Assembly (NCBI GenBank): GCA_003024985.2
Contig: PXIH01S0000898.1
From: Euperipatoides rowelli
Lineage: Eukaryota; Onychophora; Udeonychophora; Euonychophora; Peripatopsidae
Length of the DNA stretch: 15,799 nt
Direction: 5' to 3' (one strand)
A program made the translations under genes and the position numbers. Shown here piece after piece: positions 1 through 7,289 of the stretch; within the stretch, counting starts at the first letter, position 1, and every line of letters starts with the position of its first letter. The notes beneath the pieces are model-generated. The model was not told where the DNA came from and did no database searches. It was given only the letters and a program-made list of their open reading frames with translations.

Positions 1-411
1 TAATTTATAATCGATTTTCCTTAAAATATTTTAATATATTATTGTTAAAAATAATGTAAATTTATTTATTTTAAATAATAATAATAATAATTCGATACTT
101 TTTAGATACATATACAGAAAAAGAAAAATACATAATTTTAAACCAGACAATATAATGTAAATGTGCATAATAATTTTTTCAAGTGTTTTAAATCATTTTA
201 TACAGTCGTAATACATTTGGCTAATTAAAATGAATTATCATATTCTAAAAGTTATGCAAGCAGAAATATTCAAACTGAAAGTTTTTTTCTATTTCCAATT
301 TTCCAAATAATATTGAAACAGCACTTTATCTACACTAAATAAACAAAAATCTATTCAGACTCAATAACTATTTTTTTTCGTTAACTTTTATATTTAAATT
401 TTTTTACTTAC
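1..411 (-). other. WBP11 intron 4, 5' part
   Basis: Begins with the donor gtaagtaa (reading down from 411) and runs off the left edge. It is A/T-rich low-complexity sequence with a short AAT run at about 75-91. No acceptor followed by a WBP11-like coding continuation is seen. Confidence 0.75.
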
Positions 412-509
412 ATACAATTTAAGAACACGTTCAAATGTTTCTCGTAATTTCTTTCTTTTATCCTTTAAGACTTTCTCACTCAGAGCGGGAGGATTATTTA
501 CATCATATT
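412..509 (-). CDS. WBP11: WBP11 coding exon 4 (last one in window)
   Basis: This exon has 98 nt, after a tttttcag acceptor and before a gtaagtaa donor. With the carried G it encodes EYDVNNPPALSEKVL and then KDKRKKLRETFERVLKLY, 33 residues ending in phase 0. The lysine/arginine-rich helix KDKRKKLRETFER is a hallmark of the WBP11 N-terminal domain. Residues expected next in the family are not found in 1-411, so exon 5 must lie to the left of the window. Confidence 0.93.
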
Positions 510-3500
510 CTGAAAAATAAAATAATGAAATACTTTTCACAACAAATAGGAAATTGTAAATTGTTTTTAAAATATATATGGAACAAAATTAATACTTTTA
601 ATTTATAATTATTTAAGCCAGGGATATTATGTTTGTCATAATGTAAAACTGGTTATAGGCAATCTAAAAAAAATAAAAAGAATTGGAAAATTACTAATCT
701 AAAATAAAATAAATATTTCGATTCTAGCAGACAGTCCAATAATAACTTTTATAAATAATAAACAAAGATAGTTAGAAATATTAATATTATATTTATCCAA
801 CAATGTATTGTACATTGGCATTGATAGAGCATTTTTACTATTAAATAAAAATATATGATATATATACTGTATATACAGTATTTCCGAAACACATGTTAAA
901 GAAAGTCATAAAAATTTAGCATTTAAAGAAGATAGAAAAGTTGACTTTACTATTCAACATTGGATTGAATATTATTTTTTTTACTTTTTAGGGGGGGGGG
1001 GGAGGGAATTAAATTACCTTATAAAGTACTGTATATAACAAAGCAACAAAATTCCAGTTAATGAAAAAAATAAGTTTTCTCCCAATAAAACAAATTTTAC
1101 TCTGTTAGACTGAAATGAAATAGCAATATTGCAAGATTAAAATAAATAATTCAAATAGAAAGAAAATATTTTAAATAATTAAGATGGCCTAGTGATCACT
1201 ATTAGATTTATAAGAGAAGTGCATATTAAAAAAGATATCTTGGGACATCTATTTCAAAGGGTCCAGGTGCATAGAGTAGGCGATTGAGATAGAACACCCA
1301 GTTATTATTTTTTTTGTCATTTTTTTTAATGTTTAAAGTTAAATATGCTTGTTTTTAAATGAATAGAATTATTGTTTTTATTAGATAGTTGTATAATATG
1401 CATTTATAGAAATATCTGTTCTGCTTTTAATAAATAGTAAATAATTGCATAATAGCGGTGATATCACGTTAACTTTAATACAAGCTTTTAAAATTAAAAG
1501 TCTGCTGCTCAAATATGTTTTCTTGTGAAATTTACAACTAAAAAGTGCTAAATTTAATTTTTTTAATGTTATAAAATAATATTTTTTTTGGTCAAAATAT
1601 TTTCATAAATGATAAATATTACATTTGATTTTTTTATAATCAAAATTGTTCTTTTTTTTAAAAAAAAAAAAAAAGAGAAGTAAATTTCATTTTTGTTTTC
1701 TTTCTAATGTCTACAAAATAAACATTCATGTGAAATGTAACAAGTTGCTTGTTTCTAAGGAATATGGACTGGCCCAAACGAAATACTTTACTGTATTTGC
1801 AAAAATAACAGCAAAGTATAAAAACAAAAACAATGAAAGTCAAATCAATAATCAAAATTATAATATTGTGCATAATTTATAATTAAAATTTCAGACACTT
1901 CTTTTAAAGGAGTCTACCACCACAAAAAATTTTGTTCACCTCTATCCCCACCCCCCATCCCGTGGAATTTTTGAAAGAGTAGATCATGGATGGAATTACA
2001 GTAGCCAAGTAGATCTTATGTAAAAATTACTTGACACCCATGCTGTATATGGATCTGGAATAGAGTTAAAGGGAAAGAAAGGTTAAAGCAAACCCAATTT
2101 TTTTTAATTAAATGTCAAGAAAAGCATTTGTTTTATATTTTTGAGGATGGAAGACTTAAAGGAAGCCTAATTAAAATAAGGGGTATGGATGACAAAATCC
2201 AGCCCCACCCCCAGCCATTGAAGTTTGGACTGTACATAAAAGAATGAATTTTAATGGATAGAGGTGCTGTAGATGTAAAGGAATGAATGCGTAAGATTGA
2301 GAAATATTTTATTTTTAACTAGCCTATTGCAGAACTTGATTTCAAATAAGAGCTGAATGAACATAAATATTTTATCTTACCCATCTGATCAATTTTTTCC
2401 ATTTCTTGGATTAGTTGATTAGGATCTTTTCCTTTTAGGACTGCAGCACGGACCATCTGCCGTTGCTTCTTATTCTAAATATAATAATGAAACAAATAAT
2501 AATATCAATAAAAGCATGCCATAATAACAGTGAATACACTAAACTAAATAGTACTGAAAGTAATATTTTTTTTTATTGTCACTCTTAATATTCAAATGTG
2601 GGATTAAAGATGCAAGACTATCTATATCTTTCAAACTATTGTGGACAAATGTTGTGGCCACTGAAACATTATATAAAATTGAATGTCTCTATGTAGGTTG
2701 AAATGCTGACGTAAATTAGATAACTGGAGTCTGGATAGTGTTCGGATCAGATAAAAGAAATATTCTCTAAAGTTTCAAGTCATTTGCTTGAAACGTTAAT
2801 TTGAAAATATCTATTTTCAAATGATCTTTTATTGTAGCATTCAAATTTTATATAAGAATAAGTATTGCCATTCTAAGTATTTGTTATTTCCTAGCTTAGT
2901 CTTTTATCTTTCGAGATCTATCAATATCTCCTTAGTGACTTTATTATTTATGAGTTACTTTGAAAATATCTTCAAAGCATAATACTACGATATTTTAGAA
3001 TTGTACTGTATTTTAGAATACAGTATATTATATTTACTAATACAATTTATTAGTATATTAGAAATGGAATAAAATATGATTTATTACATATTGATAATAG
3101 ATTGTTTCTATTCTGTTAATCATGAATATGCAATAATCTGATATTCATTATTAACTGTACATTTATTATTTGCTTGTATTTTGACACATGCTTGTCAAAT
3201 TATACAGTATTATCATATGGTTGTTTATTGTTATAACTCTTGAGACTAATTATGACAGACTAGCCTTGACTCACTCATTAGTGTCAAGGTTAGGACTATT
3301 ACATATTTACAGTACAATTTGGAAATACACTGTATTGTGAAGTTCAGCTATTTTCCTAATTAAGTTATTTGTCTCTGTTATATCTAAAGGTAAACAAATG
3401 AATAAATCATAACTTATGAATAACGAACGCGATTTATTGTAACTAATAAATTGTGCTAGTTAACTTAAACCTAATAACTGAATTATACAGTTCAGGAACA

Positions 3501-6500
3501 TAATAGGGAGTGGAGATTGCAATATAAGCATAGAGCTGTAGTATACTATAGTTATAGTATACTTTGATATTTTGTGACACATTGCTTATTCTCCGAGCTC
3601 TGCTCCAAAATATTTAGTGTATTATTTTATATTTACATTTATGAACTTTTATACTTTCAATTAAATTGAAAGCGGATAAAAGTTTTCTGAGGTAAAACAG
3701 CTAGAATTTTGCTTCTCTCTCGGTGAATTTTTTTTACTAATGATTAACTTAAATTTCACATTAATTAATGGCTTTGTCAGCGTGTTAACGTTTAGGACAT
3801 AAAATGTTAATGCGTTTACCACAAAATTAACCAAATTTTTTTTTTGGCATTTTAACTTAATGTTAATGTTTTAATGCCGTTAATACCCAACACTGCATAG
3901 AGGTCATCCCAATCCAAGATCAATTAGGCTGACCACGATGTAACGCTATACTTTTTATATAAAAATCAAATTTTTTTTTACTTGTTAAGCACAGTAATAT
4001 TATATTACAAAAACATAAGGCAAGTATATAAAGTAAATAAATCTCGATTACATTCTCAAGTTACATTAATCTAGAAATTATGTGGCTTCAGACATAAAAC
4101 TTAGAAAGTTGTGTACATATTTACATTATTGTACTTTCATAATGCATTATATGTATCGAAGAATGGTCGAACAGATGGAAGAAATTAAATTCTCAATCAC
4201 TCGTACTTAGAAACATCTTTGCGCTTTACTTGAGATTTGACTAAAGAGTAACCATATGCAAACATTGTACTTGTCTTTACAATATTTTTTTTCTCATACA
4301 GAAATAAACATTTTAGTGATAAAATCAACGAGAACTGCAACACATCTATAAAAAGATTGAGCTATATGAAAGTCATGGAAATTACCATACTTTCAATTGT
4401 CTCACGAACAGCTATAAAAACAGAAGAATTAACATTTCCGCTGTTCTTTCAACGTTAAACATTTATTTAGCATTTGTCTACTAGGTTATTTGTCATGGGT
4501 AAACATGATTTTCCTCGCCTTTATTCTCCAATTAAAAAACTAAAACATATGCATATGTAAAATAATATACTGTACATGTTACATCAATTACCCAGGAAAT
4601 ATTAAAATATAACACTGTATAATGTATGTCATGTCAAAAACATAACATTCATTTTTTATTATGTAAACATATAAAATTGTATTTCTTATTGATAGTTTAA
4701 AACAAATATCAGTTTTTAAAAATTTAAATTTTATTCCAATGATCAACTAGCCAATTACCTTTTTCAGCTCTTTTTTCCTTGCTTCTTTACCTGAAAAGCA
4801 AAAGAAAATGATAAATTTAGTACAAAAAATGATCTACTAAGGTGTTTATTTATTAAACAAATTATAGTCTGGTTACAAATACAAATGTGTTGACAAGCTC
4901 AAAAATGAAAATTCAAAATGCTTGGGTTATACGATCATCATGTTATGTGCTGTATATATTTGTTTTAAATATATAATACAAAGTAATTTCAGACGTAAAA
5001 TAAAAATCACTCGTTAAATAGTGCTTAGAGCTAAATTTGCAAAATAATATCAAGATAAATATTGGGTAATTTAATTCTACCAATTAATATGCCCATGGCA
5101 TTTTTCTTATGTGTAATATAGTTTGTTTTAAAACCTGACTGAGCTACAAATTGTATCTACTGTCTTTATAACACATAATGATAATCAGACTTTGGAGTCA
5201 AGGTGCTGGTCCAGCTTTAAGTAATTTTTTCCGCTCCAGAGCAAATTAAAAAAATAAACATTTTAATTCAGTTACTTCATAGCCTACTGTTTTTAAGCTT
5301 TGAGCCTGTAAATTCTTTACTGTATATTTTAAATAGTGTATCAGAGATATGTTGTTATATTCCACATTTGTAAAGTAAAGAGAATGGAAAAAATGCATAA
5401 GGCAGCTGCACATGGAAAAATTTTTCAACCTTTTCCAGTTCCAACAAAATATATCAACCCCAGGCGATTCCAGCTCCAACGCTATTAATAACACTAAAGA
5501 CAATTAAAATGGGTGTCTTTCTTTTTCAGATAAATAGGGTTTGTAAGAGCCTTACTGTACTTCAGAATCAAAATCTGCAACTAATATTTTCATTTAATTA
5601 TTGCTTTCAAAAAATTGTAAATATCAAATAAAGGATATTAAAGGCAAATGGCAGAAAGAATGAAAAAAAAATGTATTAATTTTTGTTTGTAATTTAAGTT
5701 TTCAGTTTAGTTTTTTTTTTTTTTGTAATTACAGTTTATTTACAATAGGCTAATTCCTACATGTAATACAATTTCTAATTTTATTTTTGTGTAGGTGCAA
5801 GATACATTAAAATAAACAAATTTGAGGACATGACATCGCTATTAGCAGAACCAAAATCAATTAAAAAAAGATCATTGTTTCCATTTTTTTGTGACGTTTG
5901 ATAAAGCAATTGGTATAAGTTGATGCATACAGCAGGTCTTCATGACTAAGATAAAATGTCATTAAAATAATTGAAAAATAAGACAATGTTGAAAATGAGT
6001 GTTCCTGGATTTTTCCTCTAAATTATATTAGCAATATTATAAACATAGGTATGCTGTATATTTATTGTGTGTAGGTTAAAGCTTAATATGGTAATTATTG
6101 TTTTGGTATTATTATTGCAATACCTCTAAATACAATGAATTTTCTTATATTGCAGTGCTAGTATTATAGCTATAGGTAGTATAATTTTTATTTTTGCTTG
6201 TGTGATCGATAAATATTAGTGGCATGATAAACAGGCTACAAAATTCAGTACGGTATTAACTATTTATTTATTTATGAAGCAAATTGACAATTATAATAAT
6301 AATAATAATTCAATAATTGACAATTATGCAGATTAAGAATCTTTTTTTTTTAAAAAAAAAAAGCTATGGGAGGAATATTTGTTACATTAAACCTTAGCAT
6401 CTTCTACATTTAGAATCAATTTATAAAATGCATTTATTTTTCGCAGTATTAATTTAATATTGGTCTAGCTAACAAAGCCAAAAAATTAAGGAGTCCTAAA

Positions 6501-6745
6501 GAATGAAGATAGCATTTGTTAAGTCTTGATTTTTTTTTTTAGATTTTACATCATGCGACTTAAAACGCCAGGCACTTAATCTGCACAATTAAGGACTATG
6601 TTTTGTTTATAGGCAAAATAAAGATCAATCAAAAGTACCATAAAATACTGTAAATTACTAGAAAAAAAAGGGTTAACTTACGAGCCTGATCAGTGGGATT
6701 CATAAATTTCCCACTTTTTGTGGTATTAATCGATCGTCTTCCCAT
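412..6745 (-). CDS. WBP11: WBP11 (WW-domain-binding protein 11), N-terminal part, four exons, 3' end outside window
   Basis: Joined on the minus strand: 6745-6682, 4790-4759, 2474-2381 and 509-412, giving 96 residues with consistent phases (1, 0, 1, 0) and GT..AG at every junction. The protein starts MGRRSINTTKSGKFMNPTDQ, almost the same as the start of vertebrate WBP11. A basic RKEARKKELKKNKKQR stretch (about residues 22-37) looks like a nuclear localisation signal. It is followed by VRAAVLKGKDP, and then KVLKDKRKKLRETFERVLKLY ends the visible part. Known of the family: a nuclear protein of about 640 residues in human that binds WW domains such as that of PQBP1 through proline-rich PGR motifs, takes part in pre-mRNA splicing, and interacts with protein phosphatase 1. 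The proline-rich regions would lie beyond the left edge. There is no frameshift or internal stop, so the gene looks intact as far as it is seen. It diverges from EXOC7 across a 484-bp gap. The assignment is very secure. Confidence 0.94.
865..880. repeat. 16-bp perfect palindrome TACTGTATATACAGTA
   Basis: The sequence equals its own reverse complement. It is made of two opposed copies of the TACTGTA word that recurs through the window. Its function is unknown, and it may simply reflect the word bias of this genome. Confidence 0.85.
991..1002 (+). repeat. Poly-G run (12 G)
   Basis: An uninterrupted G12 followed by AGGG in otherwise A/T-rich intron sequence. A second G12 occurs at 12639-12650. 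Such runs are prone to slippage and sequencing error, so the length should be treated as approximate. Confidence 0.8.
1652..1674. repeat. T8A15 homopolymer junction
   Basis: A run of T passes straight into a run of A, so it can fold on itself. Similar T-to-A junctions lie at 6342-6362 and in shorter form at about 10553-10566, 11539-11554 and (A to T) 12287-12303. Confidence 0.8.
2381..2474 (-). CDS. WBP11: WBP11 coding exon 3
   Basis: This exon has 94 nt, after an atttag acceptor and before a gtaagat donor. It encodes 31 residues, starting NKKQRQMVRAAVLKGKDP and ending EKIDQM, plus one base of the next codon. This is the region between the basic stretch and the first acidic segment of the family. 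It is collinear with vertebrate WBP11 with no gap. Confidence 0.93.
2772..3684. repeat. Tract with many short inverted repeats
   Basis: Hairpin arms that pair exactly or almost exactly: 2772-2779/2787-2794 (GTTTCAAG), 2799-2809/2812-2822 (ATTTGAAAATA), 2958-2964/2971-2977 (CTTTGAA), 3004-3012/3017-3025 (TACTGTATT), 3115-3129/3141-3155 (14 of 15 paired), 3180-3186/3193-3199 (TTTGACA), 3264-3270/3283-3289 (CCTTGAC), 3540-3550/3553-3563 (AGTATACTATA), and 3644-3662/3664-3684 (two 9-bp stems, AACTTTTAT and CTTTCAATT, separated by small bulges). The arms differ in sequence, so this is not a tandem repeat. The cause is unknown. Confidence 0.7.
3770..3895 (-). mobile_element. Probable terminus of a hAT-type non-autonomous DNA element
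   Basis: Read on the minus strand, the sequence starting at 3895 is CAGTGTTGGGTATTAACGGC, which resembles the CAGTGTTGGG terminal inverted repeats of many hAT-family MITEs. It continues with repeated TTAACG/CATTAA words (to about 3770), as is common in the subterminal zones of such elements. The opposite terminus was not found. The 8 bp next to the end (catagagg, 3896-3903) resemble catagagc at 3529-3536, but no matching inverted repeat starts there. The call is tentative. Confidence 0.45.
4759..4790 (-). CDS. WBP11: WBP11 coding exon 2 (32-nt micro-exon)
   Basis: This very short exon sits between tttcag and gtaattgg on the minus strand. With the carried base from exon 1 it encodes RKEARKKELKK, the basic stretch conserved in WBP11. 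Its length restores phase 0 exactly. Only homology and splice phase reveal it, since it is far too short to stand out as an open frame. Confidence 0.92.
5400..5490 (-). repeat. Dispersed repeat, copy A (minus strand)
   Basis: The reverse complement of this stretch aligns with 13560-13640. Shared landmarks in order are CTGG, GTTG, ATATT, GTTGGA, TGAAAA and GCTGCC, with small gaps between them. The two copies are in opposite orientation in introns of two different genes. An 85-codon open stretch spanning 5246-5503 on the minus strand is a by-product and shows no recognisable domain. The family is not identified. Confidence 0.5.
6291..6309. repeat. AAT trinucleotide microsatellite
   Basis: A run of about six ATA/AAT units in WBP11 intron 1. 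Comparable short AAT/ATT runs lie at about 75-91 and 14087-14103. Confidence 0.8.
6342..6362. repeat. T10A11 homopolymer junction
   Basis: Ten T followed directly by eleven A, a self-complementary stretch in WBP11 intron 1. Confidence 0.8.
6682..6745 (-). CDS. WBP11: WBP11 coding exon 1 (start codon)
   Basis: This exon has 64 nt: 21 codons plus one base. The ATG is read from 6745 and is the start expected from the MGRRS family N-terminus. The exon ends in GGCTC and is followed by a good donor (gtaagtt, reading down from 6681). The split codon C|GT gives the arginine of DQAR. A 5' UTR intron further upstream cannot be excluded. Confidence 0.93.
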
Positions 6746-6874
6746 TTTGTTTTCTTAGGGAAAACTTTCTAAATTTTAAATAATTTGTTTTAACTTAGCT
6801 CAGCTCTATAGCAACATTTAATAAAGAGTTTATATTACAAAAGTACAAAACTCCATCAAATCAAGCCAAGAAAA

Positions 6875-6892
6875 TACCCAGAATGCCGTGTG
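6875..6892 (+). promoter_or_regulatory. Staf/ZNF143-type binding element
   Basis: TACCCAGAATGCCGTGTG matches the known element (YWCCCRNMATSCMYYRCR) at 16 of 18 positions by my count, including the core CCCAGAATGCC. ZNF143/Staf sites are known to be common in short divergent promoters of animal housekeeping genes, and this one lies between two such genes, 130 bp upstream of the WBP11 ATG. Binding itself is inferred. Confidence 0.55.
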
Positions 6893-7078
6893 TTTCTCTT
6901 CTGCAGTGTATTTATACCGCACCAAAAGCCAGAAATATTTTTTTTTTTTAAACAAAATAAATTTAAATTACAATTCATGATGATATGATAATAATAGATA
7001 AATATAATTTAAATAAATGCATTATTGTTAATTTGTAAGAATAATTTATTGTTTTATATAATTTATTATCTAGATTTT

Positions 7079-7086
7079 ATATAAAA
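7079..7086 (+). promoter_or_regulatory. Possible TATA box for EXOC7
   Basis: ATATAAAA lies about 145 bp upstream of the EXOC7 ATG, which would leave a 5' UTR of roughly 110-120 nt. In such A/T-rich DNA this match can easily arise by chance, so it is a weak call. Confidence 0.2.
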
Positions 7087-7229
7087 ACAACGTTTTTGCG
7101 GGATAGGTTTGCAGGAAACTTCCAATTTTTTTCGTCCACCTTCTTTCTTTATGAAAGTCAGTTTCTGTTTATGATATTTTGTTTTGATTGGTAGTTTAAT
7201 TTATTAAATGTAATCGAGTTAATATTAGA

Positions 7230-7289
7230 ATGCCGGAATTTGAGGATTACAGAGAAAAGAAAAATGAAATTGATCTAAAGTTGCAAACG
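7230..7289 (+). CDS. EXOC7: EXOC7 coding exon 1 (start codon)
   Basis: This exon has 60 nt and encodes exactly 20 residues (MPEFEDYREKKNEIDLKLQT) before the strong donor gtaagttc. The start fits the family: human Exo70 also has a short head followed by an RRREIEDKL-like helix at the same distance. The upstream sequence in this frame soon meets stops. Confidence 0.9.

Larger units (their letters stand above)
510..2380 (-). other. WBP11 intron 3
   Basis: Non-coding, 1871 bp. It contains a perfect palindrome (865-880), a 12-G run (991-1002), a T8A15 tract (1652-1674) and a slightly GC-richer patch (about 1905-2230) with C-rich runs such as ccccaccccccatccc that may be an old repeat I do not recognise. 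The open stretches on both strands around 1650-1880 are built from the homopolymer and have no protein-like composition. Confidence 0.75.
2475..4758 (-). other. WBP11 intron 2
   Basis: Non-coding, 2284 bp, between donor gtaattgg and acceptor atttag on the minus strand. The part from 2770 to 3690 is unusually rich in perfect or near-perfect short inverted repeats. The part from about 3770 to 3895 looks like one end of a hAT-type element. From about 3900 to 4750 I see only A/T-rich sequence with no recognisable gene or element. Confidence 0.75.
4791..6681 (-). other. WBP11 intron 1
   Basis: Non-coding, 1891 bp. It contains a copy of a dispersed repeat on the minus strand (about 5400-5490), a T14 run (5711-5724), an AAT microsatellite (about 6291-6309) and a T10A11 junction (6342-6362). 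The remainder is A/T-rich with nothing recognisable. Confidence 0.75.
6746..7229. promoter_or_regulatory. Shared intergenic promoter region, WBP11 (-) and EXOC7 (+)
   Basis: The 484 bp between the two divergent ATG codons must contain both transcription starts and both 5' UTRs, unless an upstream non-coding exon exists. Seen here: a strong Staf/ZNF143-type element (6875-6892), CCAAT motifs (ccaat at 7121-7125 and its complement attgg at 7187-7191), and a TATA-like ATATAAAA (7079-7086) about 145 bp before the EXOC7 start. No CpG-island character is visible. Bidirectional transcription is an inference from the layout. Confidence 0.7.

Noticed and set aside
1646-1882. Open stretches on both strands, 71-78 codons
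   Set aside because: They are built on a T8A15 homopolymer, have no homology or codon structure, and lie inside WBP11 intron 3.
5246-5503. 85-codon open stretch on the minus strand
   Set aside because: It overlaps the dispersed repeat (copy A), and no recognisable domain or splice context was found. It is treated as chance.
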